From: an uncultured Bacteroidia bacterium | Lineage (GTDB): Bacteria; Bacteroidota; Bacteroidia; Bacteroidales; UBA932 | DNA: 32,446 bases | Direction of reading: 5' to 3' | Assembly: GCA_902796555.1 (NCBI GenBank) | Contig: CADBPR010000101.1 | Location: forward strand, 1 to 32,446 | Shown: one piece after another, positions 15,055-23,323 of the stretch | How positions within the stretch are numbered: the first letter of the stretch is position 1 | How the letters are laid out: each line of letters begins with the position of its first letter | Position numbers and translations under genes: made by a program | Notes under the pieces: generated by a model | The model's input: the letters and a program-made list of their open reading frames with translations, nothing else | What the model was told of the DNA's origin: nothing | Databases searched by the model: none

Positions 15055-16929
15055 TTAAAATTTCGTATCCAGCCCGAAATCGTTCACCAGGCTTTTCACT
15101 TCGGGATGCTTGTTCATCAGCTCCAGGGCCTGTTCCTTGGGCAGATACGGCTTCTCTTCCACCTGTTCGTCCGCCATCACGGAAACCAGCAGGCGCAGGC
15201 GCGCGCTGGCGGTAAGTTTCTGCAGACGGCCCTCCAGCTCATGAAGCAGTTTCTCCTGAATCCATTGCTGCTGGGCGGTGTTGACGACAAAGAAGGTCAC
15301 AAATTTCGTTCCGTCTTTTTCTGCTATCTCCACCTTCGCGGAAGACAGGGTTCCGGCCAGACGGGGCCGGTCGGCATAGGCCGCGGGCAGGGACTGCCAG
15401 GCCGCGAGGGTCCGCGCATCATCCGGCAGTTCGTCCGTGCGGATTTCTTCCGGGGCAGGGCCGGCCGTCTCTTCTTTCTCCCGGATGGCGGAAATGGAAA
15501 GGGCGGAAGGCCGGCGGCCAGGTTTGCGGCGGGCAGGGGCGGGTGTCTCCGGAGCGACAGCGGGCTGGGCCGGGGCAGCGGCTTCTGGGGCCTGAGCCGG
15601 GGCAACAGGTGCCGGTGCGGGAGTAGGCTGGGCTGCAGGCGCGACCGGTGCAGGAGCCGTTTCGACTGCGGGCTTTTCGGAAGCCTGCGGCTGAACGGGC
15701 GCCGATGCAGATACCGGAGCGGCGGATGCAGCAGGCGCGGCAGCGGGCTTCGAAGGCGCAGCTTGTACGGGGGCGGAACCGCCCGCCGGCCGGACCTCGG
15801 GCACCGTCACCGGCGCGGGTTTCAAGGACACCTGGGAGCCGCAGAGGAAGCTCAGCTTCATCAGCGCGAACTCGATATGCAGGCGCGGATTGACGCTGGC
15901 GCGATAGCCGGCCTCACAGGCCGTGGTCACCGCCAGGGCGTCATACAGGAACTGCAGCGGACAACGCTGCGCCTGTTCGCGGTATTTTTTCTTGAGGGAA
16001 TCCGGCAGTTCCAGCAGGGCGTCCAGCGCCTCGCTGCGGGCCACGACCAGGTCGCGCAGGTGAGCGCTCAGCGCCGCCACGAAATGCAGGGCGTTGAAGC
16101 CGCGGGCCAGAATCTCGTCGAACTTGAGCAGCGCGTCCTGATAACGGCCTTCCAGGAAGGCGTCCACCAGATAGAAACTGTGCTCATAGTCCAGTACGTT
16201 GAGGTTTTTCAGCACATCCTCATAGCGGACATCGGTCCCGCAGAAGGCCACGGTCTGGTCGAAGATGGTCAGCGCGTCGCGCATGGCGCCGTCCGCCTTG
16301 AGGGCGATGACATGGAGGCTTTCATCGTCGATGTTCACCCCTTCCTTGGCCGCGATGTCACGCAGGTTCCGGACGATATCCAGAATGCTGATCCGGTTGA
16401 AATCGTAGGTCTGGCAGCGGGACAGGATTGTCGGGAGAATTTTATGCTTCTCGGTGGTGGCCAGGATGAAAATCGCATGTGCCGGCGGTTCCTCCAGGGT
16501 CTTGAGGAAGGCGTTGAAGGCCGCCTGGCTGAGCATGTGTACCTCATCCACGATATAGACGCTGTAGCGGCCCACCTGGGGCGGAATGTTCACCTGGTCG
16601 ATGAGCATCTTGATGTCGTCCACGGAGTTGTTGGACGCGGCATCCAGCTCATGAATACAGTAGGAACGGCCTTCCGCGAAAGAACGGCAGGACTCACATT
16701 CACCGCAGGGCTCCATCTCGGCAGTGGGATGGGCGCAGTTGATGGTCTTGGCGAAAATACGCGCGGCACTGGTCTTGCCCACGCCGCGGGGCCCGCAGAA
16801 CAGATAGGCATGCGCCAACTGGCCCCGGATGATGGAATTCTTCAGGGTCTGGACGATGTTGTCTTGTCCGATCAGGGATTCGAAGGAATCGGGCCTGTAT
16901 TTTCTGGCTGAAACGATATAGGGCTCCAT
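15055..16929 (-). CDS. dnaX: DNA polymerase III subunit gamma/tau (clamp loader)
   Basis: This 624-residue clamp-loader ATPase has Walker [10 protein letters not shown] (46-54) and a zinc module with Cys65, 75, 78 and 81. Walker B contains DEVH (~128-131). Sensor 1 lies near ATTE (157-160), followed by the SRC motif (~170). The AAA+ and collar domains end near residue 370. A ~100-residue Pro/Ala-rich linker follows (~371-475), then a C-terminal tau-like region. No programmed frameshift is needed to explain the gene. A TAACTTTG -7 element ends only 7 bases before the ATG, so the mRNA may have almost no leader. Confidence 0.95.
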   Translation of the reverse strand: MEPYIVSARKYRPDSFESLIGQDNIVQTLKNSIIRGQLAHAYLFCGPRGVGKTSAARIFAKTINCAHPTAEMEPCGECESCRSFAEGRSYCIHELDAASNNSVDDIKMLIDQVNIPPQVGRYSVYIVDEVHMLSQAAFNAFLKTLEEPPAHAIFILATTEKHKILPTILSRCQTYDFNRISILDIVRNLRDIAAKEGVNIDDESLHVIALKADGAMRDALTIFDQTVAFCGTDVRYEDVLKNLNVLDYEHSFYLVDAFLEGRYQDALLKFDEILARGFNALHFVAALSAHLRDLVVARSEALDALLELPDSLKKKYREQAQRCPLQFLYDALAVTTACEAGYRASVNPRLHIEFALMKLSFLCGSQVSLKPAPVTVPEVRPAGGSAPVQAAPSKPAAAPAASAAPVSASAPVQPQASEKPAVETAPAPVAPAAQPTPAPAPVAPAQAPEAAAPAQPAVAPETPAPARRKPGRRPSALSISAIREKEETAGPAPEEIRTDELPDDARTLAAWQSLPAAYADRPRLAGTLSSAKVEIAEKDGTKFVTFFVVNTAQQQWIQEKLLHELEGRLQKLTASARLRLLVSVMADEQVEEKPYLPKEQALELMNKHPEVKSLVNDFGLDTKF

Positions 16930-16936
16930 AATGGGA

Positions 16937-16965
16937 CAAAGTTAATCATATTTTCGCTAACTTTG
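16937..16965. promoter_or_regulatory. Divergent promoter pair with mirror-image -7 elements (dnaX / 16982 gene)
   Basis: CAAAGTTA (16937-16944, a TAACTTTG on the minus strand) faces TAACTTTG (16958-16965, plus strand) across 13 AT-rich bases. The minus element would drive dnaX and the plus element the secreted-protein gene at 16982. Neither has a clean TTTG at 19-21 bases, so each may rely on the symmetrical arrangement. Confidence 0.65.
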
Positions 16966-16981
16966 TGCAAAATTCGGGAAC

Positions 16982-17824
16982 ATGAAAAGATTTTTGACCC
17001 TCATCACCTTCCTGGCCCTTTCCCTGGCCATCTGCGCCCAGTCCAAGCCGAACAGCAAGCTGGCCGGGCAGCAAATCAGCACCCGCAGCGAGAAGCTCAG
17101 CGACTTCCCGCTGAAGGTGACCAAGGTGGTGCTCGCGGGCAATGATTTCCAGAATATCGCGCTGAAAGAGGCGGTCCGCAACGCCTGGGCCCTCTCCCCT
17201 TACGAATTCTGCTCGGAAGCCGAATTCCAGCAGCTGAAAACAAGCGATAACTACTATTTCCTGCTGCGGACGGAAGGGACCCGCTATCCCGGGATTTCCT
17301 GCCTGACCCTGGTCAAAGGCGGCGAAAAGGACCTGCGCAACATGCTGGAGGTCTTCACGATGCCCGTCGGTGCGGCCGGCGCTTCCTCCGGGAGCGAGGA
17401 GGTGTTCCTGACGGCCCTGATGAGCGTTATGCAGGAACATGTGGAAAAGGCGCTGAAGGCTGTAGGCGTACGGCTGGGCGCCGTCTCCGGCGGAACGGCC
17501 CGGCTTTCCCGGATGAAACTCTATTTCAACGCGGAGGACCTCAGCCCGCAGATAGACGACGCCTTCAAGGCCGGCCGGTTCGGCAAGGATATGTATATCA
17601 TCGATGCCTCCGGCGCGGAGGACATTCTCATGAGCGGGGCCTATGAGACGGCCGTAAGCTATGTGATTGCCCCCCGGGATCCGGTCAAGGGCGGGGTCTG
17701 CTTCAAGCTCCTGTTCGACGCCCGGACCTTCGAACTGCTGTACCTCGAAAAACACCGGCTGAGCAGCAGCCGGGGCGCGGGCTTCCTCAAATCAGACATC
17801 AGAAAACTGGCAAGACACAGATGA
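16982..17824 (+). CDS. Conserved-looking secreted protein of unknown function
   Basis: This 280-residue protein has a Sec signal (MKRFLTLITFLALSLAICAQ) and no transmembrane helix after it. I do not recognise a domain. Features are a mixed alpha/beta composition, a VVLAGNDFQNIALKEAVRNAW segment that looks like a small ligand-binding or DUF-type start, and an AYETAVSYVIAP block near the C-terminus. Its stop codon overlaps the ATG of the M16 protease gene (ATGA at 17821-17824), so the two products are likely made together and may work together. It has its own promoter facing dnaX. Confidence 0.75.
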   Translation: MKRFLTLITFLALSLAICAQSKPNSKLAGQQISTRSEKLSDFPLKVTKVVLAGNDFQNIALKEAVRNAWALSPYEFCSEAEFQQLKTSDNYYFLLRTEGTRYPGISCLTLVKGGEKDLRNMLEVFTMPVGAAGASSGSEEVFLTALMSVMQEHVEKALKAVGVRLGAVSGGTARLSRMKLYFNAEDLSPQIDDAFKAGRFGKDMYIIDASGAEDILMSGAYETAVSYVIAPRDPVKGGVCFKLLFDARTFELLYLEKHRLSSSRGAGFLKSDIRKLARHR

Positions 17825-19059
17825 GATACGGAAGGACAGCGTCGGGCATGCATTTCGCCGTCAAACGGGGCGGCTCGGCCGTGGGATACTGTGCACTGAG
17901 CATCCGTTGCGGTACCCGGGATGAAGCCGGTTTCCACAGCGGCATCGCCCATTTTACGGAACATACCCTTTTCAAAGGCACGGCGCACAAGAGCGCCCGG
18001 GTCATCAACAGCTATCTGGACCGGCTGGGCGGAGAACTGAACGCCTATACCACCAAGGAAGAAATCGTCCTGCATGCCACCGTCCTGAAGGAGGACCTGC
18101 GCAAAGCCGCCGGACTGCTGCTGGAACTGGCCTCCTGTCCGACCTTCCCCGAACGGGAAATCGAGACCGAACGCGGAGTGGTGATTGACGAGATTCAGTC
18201 CTACAAAGACAGTCCCTCGGACGATGTCTACGACCGTTTTGAGGAGATGCTGTTCGAAGGGCATCCGCTGGAACGCCCCATCCTCGGCCGGGCCGAGAGC
18301 GTACGCCGCATCACATCGGCGGAACTGCTGCGGTTCACGGCGGAAAAGTTCCGGCCGGAGGCGATGGCTTTTACGGTGGTGGCCGACGTGGATGAAGCCC
18401 TCCTGGAGCGACGCGTCAAACACCTGATTGACAGTTATTTCAGTGAAATATCCACCGCCGCTCCCATCGCAGGGGTCCGTCCGGCGGGGATAGCGGTTCA
18501 GCCGCGCCGTTTCGACCTGACCCGTGACAAGCGCAACCACGAAGTGAATGCCGTCATCGGTGCCCTGGCCCCTTCGCTTTACGAAGAACGGGAGCGCATC
18601 ACGGCTGTGCTGCTGGGCAACATCCTGGCCGGACCGGCCTCCAACTCCATCCTCAACGAAATCTTGCGCGAACGCAACGGCTGGGTCTATGCCGTGGAGA
18701 ATTCCTATACGCAATATGCCGACAGCGGCGTAATGGCGATTTGCCTGGGCTGCGACAAATCCAACCTGGAGAAATGCTGCGCCGCCATTCACAAGGAAAT
18801 CCTCAAACTGCAGACCCTCCCCCTGTCCGAATCCCGCTTGAAAGCGGCTAAAAAGCAGCTGCTGGGTCAGCTGGCCATCTCTTCGGACAACGGCGAAGCC
18901 CAGTGCCTGGCCATGGGCAAGAGCCTGCTGGCCTACGGACGCGTATCGCCCGACTCCGAAATCCGCGAAAAAGTGGACGCCGTGACGGCCGCCATGCTGC
19001 AGGAAATGGCCTTGCGGATTTTCCGGCCCGACACCCTGTCCCGGCTGATTTTTCTGTAG
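17821..19059 (+). CDS. M16-family zinc metallopeptidase (processing-peptidase type)
   Basis: This 412-residue protein carries the inverted zinc motif HFTEH (His44, Glu47, His48). A downstream ERGVVIDEI with Glu124 is the third ligand, the pattern of active M16B peptidases. The C-terminal half has the inactive-lobe repeat typical of one ~45-kDa subunit. No signal peptide is obvious at the ATG (MRYGRTASG...), so it is probably cytosolic, while the preceding coupled gene encodes a secreted protein. M16B enzymes clip short peptides inside a closed chamber. The substrate is unknown. An ATG start within ATGA gives translational coupling. Confidence 0.88.
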   Translation: MRYGRTASGMHFAVKRGGSAVGYCALSIRCGTRDEAGFHSGIAHFTEHTLFKGTAHKSARVINSYLDRLGGELNAYTTKEEIVLHATVLKEDLRKAAGLLLELASCPTFPEREIETERGVVIDEIQSYKDSPSDDVYDRFEEMLFEGHPLERPILGRAESVRRITSAELLRFTAEKFRPEAMAFTVVADVDEALLERRVKHLIDSYFSEISTAAPIAGVRPAGIAVQPRRFDLTRDKRNHEVNAVIGALAPSLYEERERITAVLLGNILAGPASNSILNEILRERNGWVYAVENSYTQYADSGVMAICLGCDKSNLEKCCAAIHKEILKLQTLPLSESRLKAAKKQLLGQLAISSDNGEAQCLAMGKSLLAYGRVSPDSEIREKVDAVTAAMLQEMALRIFRPDTLSRLIFL

Positions 19060-19114
19060 GCGCACGGAGCAAAAAGGACCTCAAAGTAGAAAAGCAGACG
19101 TTTTTGGCGGTTTC

Positions 19115-19147
19115 TTTCGGGAATTTGCCAAGTTTTTCGTAATTTTG
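19115..19147 (+). promoter_or_regulatory. Probable promoter of the exbB-exbD-tonB operon
   Basis: TAATTTTG at 19140-19147 fits the -7 element and TTTC at 19115-19118 is a 3-of-4 match to TTTG with a 21-base spacer. It lies 44 bases before the exbB ATG. Confidence 0.5.
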
Positions 19148-19191
19148 CATGATATTGGATTCTTGTGTAAAAAACAAAAAAGACTGCATAC

Positions 19192-19902
19192 ATGATGATT
19201 TTACAAGCGTTGCAGGCAGACTCCCTTGAGACTGCCGCCCAGGCTCTCCAGCAGGCTGCTCCCGTACAGCAGGAGATGTCCTATTCCCTGATTGACATGG
19301 CTGCCAAAGGCGGCTGGCTGATGATTGTCCTCCTGATTCTGTCCATCATCGCGATTTACATTTTCGGTCAGAAATGGTGGCTTATCAGCCGCGCCGGAAA
19401 GGTGGACAAGAATTTCATGAACGATATCCGCGACTATATCCACGAAGGGAAAATCAAATCGGCCCGCGCCCTGTGCGCCCAGTTCGATTCCCCGGTGGCC
19501 CGGCTCGTGGAGAAAGGCATCGAGCGCATCGGCCGTCCGCTGAATGATATCCAGACCGCGGTGGAGAACGTCGGCAATGCCGAGGTCGCCCGGCTCGAAA
19601 AAGGGCTGCCCATCCTGGCTACCATCGCCGGCGGCGCCCCGATGATCGGTTTCCTGGGTACCGTAATCGGTATGGTCCAGGCTTTCTTCAACATGTCCCA
19701 GGCCGGTAACAACATCGACATCACCCTGCTGTCCAGCGGTATCTACACCGCCATGATTACGACGGTCGGCGGTCTGATTGTGGGTATCGTGGCCTATTTC
19801 GGCTACAACCTGCTGACTTCCAAGATTTCCGACCTGGTGTTCAAGATGGAGAGCGCCACGATGGACTTTATGGACCTGCTGCACGAACCGGCTGAAAAAT
19901 AA
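19192..19902 (+). CDS. exbB: MotA/TolQ/ExbB-family proton channel subunit
   Basis: This 236-residue protein has three hydrophobic helices, near residues 42-60, 140-165 and 180-205. The family signature GLPILATIAGGAPMIGFLGTVIGMVQAFFNM covers the second, and the third contains the conserved GGLIVGIVAYFGYNLL. With the ExbD and TonB genes that follow at 6 and 1 bases, it forms an inner-membrane motor that uses proton flow to energise outer-membrane transport or envelope integrity. A TolQ role is an alternative. Either of two ATGs, 19192 and 19195, could be used. Confidence 0.93.
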   Translation: MMILQALQADSLETAAQALQQAAPVQQEMSYSLIDMAAKGGWLMIVLLILSIIAIYIFGQKWWLISRAGKVDKNFMNDIRDYIHEGKIKSARALCAQFDSPVARLVEKGIERIGRPLNDIQTAVENVGNAEVARLEKGLPILATIAGGAPMIGFLGTVIGMVQAFFNMSQAGNNIDITLLSSGIYTAMITTVGGLIVGIVAYFGYNLLTSKISDLVFKMESATMDFMDLLHEPAEK

Positions 19903-19908
19903 TCGATT

Positions 19909-20322
19909 ATGGCTATAAAAAGAAGTACGAAGGTGATTTCGGACATCGGGATGTCTTCCATGACGGACCTGGTGTTCCTGCTGCTCATCTTCTTTCTGAT
20001 TACCTCGACGCTCGTGAATCCGAACGCCCTGAAGCTCCTGCTCCCCAAGAGCACGGGCCAGGTGTCCGCAAAGGCGACCGTGAGCGTGTCCATCAAGGAC
20101 TGGCACGACGGCAAGACCTATACCTACCATCTCAACGGTGACGAGACCCCGGTCCCCTTCGCCGAGGTGGAGGACGGGCTGATCGGCCTGCTGCAGAGCG
20201 AGGAGGACCCGACTTTCTCCATCTATGCCGACGAGAGCGTGCCGGTGGGCGAGGTCGTGGCCGTCATGAATATCGCGAAACGAAACCACTACAAGGTCAT
20301 CCTGGCCACAAGTCCGGAGTAA
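19909..20322 (+). CDS. exbD: ExbD/TolR-family protein
   Basis: This 137-residue protein has one N-terminal transmembrane helix with the essential Asp20 (MTDLVFLLLIFFLITST), and a periplasmic domain. This is the usual ExbD/TolR layout. It is the partner of the upstream channel protein in proton-driven force generation. Only one ExbD gene is here; many Bacteroidota clusters carry two in tandem. Confidence 0.92.
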   Translation: MAIKRSTKVISDIGMSSMTDLVFLLLIFFLITSTLVNPNALKLLLPKSTGQVSAKATVSVSIKDWHDGKTYTYHLNGDETPVPFAEVEDGLIGLLQSEEDPTFSIYADESVPVGEVVAVMNIAKRNHYKVILATSPE

Positions 20323-20323
20323 T

Positions 20324-21106
20324 ATGGAGCCCTACATACAGGAACGAGAGCGGCAACGCAAGCTGGCAGGCGGGACAGGCATCCTGCTGACGGTCGGCGT
20401 GCACCTGGTCCTGGTGGTCTTCGGGGCCTTTTCCGGGATGAAATACCTCTATCCCCCGCCGCCCGAGCAGACTTTCCTGATTGATTTCAGCGAGCCCGAG
20501 CTGCAGCGGCCGCGTCAGGTCCGGAACGGCACCCAGCCGCAGGCCGAGGAAATCGACCGGACCAAACCGCTGGAACTGACCCAGCGTTCCGAGGCCCAGG
20601 AACTGGGCAAAAACAACAACGAAGCTCCCGAGGCCACCGGGGACGACTTCGGAGACGTGGAGAAATACGAGCCTTCCCGTGAAAAGGAAATCAACAACCG
20701 GGCCCTCTTCCACGCCGCCGACAACAAGACGGACAAAGACACCCTGGCCGCCCAGACGGCCAGCAAGGTCACAGAAGCCCTCCAGGCGGGCCATGCCTCC
20801 GGCAACACGACCGTAGGCAAGAGCACCGGAGAGCCGAACGCCCACCTGAAAGGGCGCAAGGTGGAAGGCGTACTGCCCCGGCCGGCTTATTCCGGACAGG
20901 CGCAAGGTACGGTGGTCGTCAACATCTGGGTAGACCAGTACGGTACGGTGAAGCGGGCCGAAGCCGGCGCCGACGGCACCACCGTGATAGACAATAAAGT
21001 ATGGGCCGCTGCCCGGTCTGCGGCAATGAACGCGCATTTCAACATGAGCGCCGATGCCCCCGCCCTGCAGCAAGGTACCATCACATACATATTCAAACTC
21101 AAATAA
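20324..21106 (+). CDS. tonB: TonB-family energy transducer
   Basis: This 260-residue protein has a short cytoplasmic start, one transmembrane helix (ILLTVGVHLVLVVFGAF, ~20-38) and a long charged Glu/Lys/Gln-rich stalk (~45-165). The C-terminal TonB-like domain ends in ...ITYIFKLK. The usual Pro-rich stalk is limited to a PPPP patch after the helix. It should transmit force from ExbB/ExbD to TonB-dependent receptors. The spacing to exbD is one base. A TolA-like role is possible but the C-terminal fold reads as TonB. Confidence 0.9.
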   Translation: MEPYIQERERQRKLAGGTGILLTVGVHLVLVVFGAFSGMKYLYPPPPEQTFLIDFSEPELQRPRQVRNGTQPQAEEIDRTKPLELTQRSEAQELGKNNNEAPEATGDDFGDVEKYEPSREKEINNRALFHAADNKTDKDTLAAQTASKVTEALQAGHASGNTTVGKSTGEPNAHLKGRKVEGVLPRPAYSGQAQGTVVVNIWVDQYGTVKRAEAGADGTTVIDNKVWAAARSAAMNAHFNMSADAPALQQGTITYIFKLK

Positions 21107-21125
21107 CAGCCGTGAGGCAACTATT

Positions 21126-22403
21126 ATGGAAGACAACAAAAATGGCGGTTATACCGCAGAAGGCCGGAAATTAAGGTCGAGACGACCCAGGATTTCCCGC
21201 GCAGCATCCTCCTCCGACGAGCGTCCGCAACAGGCACGCCCCTCCGGAGAGAGAAGAACCTATGGAGAACACAGAAGTTACGGCGAACACAGAAACTACT
21301 CCGACCGTCCCCGGCGCAGTTATGACGAAAGCCGCGGCAATGCCTTCGCTGACAACCGGAGTTTCCGGAGCGAAGAGGAAGGCGGTCGTACCTATGGTGA
21401 AAGAAGAAGTTATGGCGAGCGCAGAAGCTATGGCGAAGGCAGAAGTTACGGAGAAGGCAGAAGCCGCGGCGAGGGCCGTCCGAACGGAGAGCGCCGCAGT
21501 TTCGGCGAAGGCCGCAAGGGTCCCCGTCCGCAGGGCGGACGTCCCCATGCCAAAGGCGCCGCACCCAAACGGGGGGTCAATAAGAAATCGGCCGCTGCGG
21601 AAGGCATCAACCGCATGATCAGCCGCAAGCCCCAGGTGGACCAGATACAGTATTCCGACAACGACCAGGCCCCGACCCTGTTCCAGGAAGAGGTGCGCCT
21701 CAACAAGTTCATCGCCAATTCGGGCGTGTGCTCCCGTCGTGAGGCCGACCAGATGATTCAGGCCGGTGTCGTGACGGTCAACGGCGAGGTCGTGACCGAA
21801 CTGGGTACCAAGGTGAATGTGCTGAAGGACGAAGTGAAGTTCAACGGCGAACGCCTGAAAGGCGAGGAAAAGGTCTACATCGTGATGAACAAGCCGCGCG
21901 GCTATGTCACCACCGCCAGCGACCCCCATGCCGAAAAGACGGTGATGGACCTGCTGAAGGGCTGCCAGTACCGGGTGTTCCCGGTCGGACGCCTGGACAA
22001 GAACACCACCGGCGTGCTGATGTTCACCAATGACGGCGAGATGGCCGAGCGCCTGACCCACCCGTCCTACGACAAGAAGAAGATCTACCAGGTGACCCTG
22101 GACAATCCGCTGACCCAGGAAGATTTCGACAAGATTACCACCGGCATCCTGCTGGGCGACGGCGAAATCAAGGCTGACGAACTGGAATACATCGACGAGA
22201 ACGACCACCGCAAGCTCGGCATCGAAATCCACTCGGGCAAGAACCGCATCGTGCGCCGGATTTTCGAATCCCTGGGCTACGACGTAAAGGCCCTGGACCG
22301 CGTCTATTTCGCCGGCCTGACCAAAAAAGGCGTGAAAAAAGGCGAATGGCGCTACCTCTCCGAGGGTGAGGCCAACGTTCTGAAAATGGGAGCATACCTG
22401 TAA
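21126..22403 (+). CDS. rluB: RluB/RsuA-family 23S rRNA pseudouridine synthase with a repeat-rich N-terminal extension
   Basis: This 425-residue protein has an S4 RNA-binding domain (~188-235: VRLNKFIANSGVCSRREADQ...) and a pseudouridine synthase domain. The active-site motif is GRLDKNTTGVLMFTNDG with Asp291 as catalytic residue. The first ~180 residues are basic and low complexity, with about 6-residue units of the type ERRSYG / EGRSYG. I chose ATG 21126 because an upstream in-frame ATG (21054) lies inside tonB. The stop shares a base with the era start (TAATG). The substrate is most likely a helix-loop uridine in 23S rRNA. Assignment to RluB over other RsuA-type enzymes rests on context and family only. 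Confidence 0.88.
   Translation: MEDNKNGGYTAEGRKLRSRRPRISRAASSSDERPQQARPSGERRTYGEHRSYGEHRNYSDRPRRSYDESRGNAFADNRSFRSEEEGGRTYGERRSYGERRSYGEGRSYGEGRSRGEGRPNGERRSFGEGRKGPRPQGGRPHAKGAAPKRGVNKKSAAAEGINRMISRKPQVDQIQYSDNDQAPTLFQEEVRLNKFIANSGVCSRREADQMIQAGVVTVNGEVVTELGTKVNVLKDEVKFNGERLKGEEKVYIVMNKPRGYVTTASDPHAEKTVMDLLKGCQYRVFPVGRLDKNTTGVLMFTNDGEMAERLTHPSYDKKKIYQVTLDNPLTQEDFDKITTGILLGDGEIKADELEYIDENDHRKLGIEIHSGKNRIVRRIFESLGYDVKALDRVYFAGLTKKGVKKGEWRYLSEGEANVLKMGAYL
21246..21516 (+). repeat. In-frame 18-bp tandem repeats encoding (E[RGH]RSYG)n
   Basis: Within the rluB-like gene, two blocks of 18-base units (about three units near 21246-21300 and six to seven near 21390-21516) encode ERRTYG/EHRSYG and ERRSYG/EGRSYG/EGRPNG-type hexapeptides. 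Third-codon positions differ between copies, so the array looks old and selected at protein level. Confidence 0.75.
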
Positions 22404-23302
22404 TGGCGGAAGGCACGGTACAGAAGCACAAGGCGGGATTTGTCAACATCATCGGGAACCCGAATGTCGGCAAATCCACCTTGATGAACGCCCTTGTGGG
22501 CGAGAAACTCTGCATTGTGACCAGCAAGGCGCAGACCACGCGCCACCGCATCATGGGCATCATGAACGGGGAGGATTTCCAGATTGTCTATTCCGACACC
22601 CCGGGCATCCTGAAGCCCAGCTACCGCCTCCAGCAGAACATGATGAATTTCGTGGACACCGCCATCGGTGACGCGGACATCATCCTGTATGTGACGGATA
22701 CGGTAGAACAGAGTGACAAGAACGCGGACTACATCGCCAAGCTGAAGAAGGTGGAGTGCCCCATCATTCTGGTGATCAATAAAATCGACATCAGCGACCA
22801 GCCGACCGTAGTGCGGCTGATGCAGTGGTGGGCCGAACAGCTGCCCCAGGCGGTCATCTTCCCGGTGTCCGCCCGCGAGAAATTCAACTTGGAGAACATC
22901 TACCAGGCCATCCTGGAACGTCTCCCGGAGGCCCCGGCCTGGTTCGACAAGGACCAGTTCACCGACCGCAACCTGCGTTTCTTCGCATCGGAAATCATCC
23001 GGGAGAAGATTCTGCTGAACTACGACCAGGAAGTGCCCTACAGCTGCGAAGTCGTAGTAGAGGCGTTCAAAGAGGGCGAAAAACGCTATGATATCAGCGC
23101 TGTCATCTATGTGATGCGGGACAGCCAGAAGGGCATCCTGATCGGCAAGGGCGGCGCCGCGCTGAAAAAACTCGGCACCGAAGCCCGGATTGAGATGGAG
23201 GATTTCTTCCAGAAGAAGGTCTTCCTCAATCTGTTCGTGAAAGTGGACGAGGACTGGCGGACCAGCCGCCGGGAACTGAGGAAATTCGGATACGAAGACT
23301 GA
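22403..23302 (+). CDS. era: GTPase Era
   Basis: This 299-residue GTPase has G1 GNPNVGKST (18-26), G3 DTPG (65-68), G4 NKID (126-129), SA[RK]-type G5 in FPVSARE, and a C-terminal KH domain with GKGGAALKKLG. Era binds the 3' end of 16S rRNA and takes part in late 30S maturation. It starts on the last base of the rluB stop codon (TAATG). The gene is full length and typical. Confidence 0.95.
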   Translation: MAEGTVQKHKAGFVNIIGNPNVGKSTLMNALVGEKLCIVTSKAQTTRHRIMGIMNGEDFQIVYSDTPGILKPSYRLQQNMMNFVDTAIGDADIILYVTDTVEQSDKNADYIAKLKKVECPIILVINKIDISDQPTVVRLMQWWAEQLPQAVIFPVSAREKFNLENIYQAILERLPEAPAWFDKDQFTDRNLRFFASEIIREKILLNYDQEVPYSCEVVVEAFKEGEKRYDISAVIYVMRDSQKGILIGKGGAALKKLGTEARIEMEDFFQKKVFLNLFVKVDEDWRTSRRELRKFGYED

Positions 23303-23312
23303 GATTAATAAC

Positions 23313-23319
23313 AGGAGGT
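23313..23319 (+). promoter_or_regulatory. parC: Strong Shine-Dalgarno sequence before parC
   Basis: AGGAGGT ends 4 bases before the ATG at 23324. It is a perfect anti-SD match, whereas the other starts in this window lack one. Bacteroidota starts usually rely on A-rich contexts. Confidence 0.75.
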
Positions 23320-23323
23320 AAGC

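Noticed and set aside
15957-15996. A-run in the dnaX message (Lys-Lys-Lys-Tyr) as a programmed frameshift site for a short gamma form
   Set aside because: The run lies in frame as G AAA AAA T, not a good X XXY YYZ heptamer. A -1 shift would stop inside the collar domain, which is too early for a usual gamma subunit.
21054-21125. Upstream ATG start for the RluB-type gene
   Set aside because: It lies within the last codons of tonB. ATG 21126 is 19 bases after the tonB stop and starts the conserved basic tail.
21246-21516. Repeats as a possible CRISPR array or mobile repeat
   Set aside because: The 18-base units are in frame, without spacers, and encode a protein tail.
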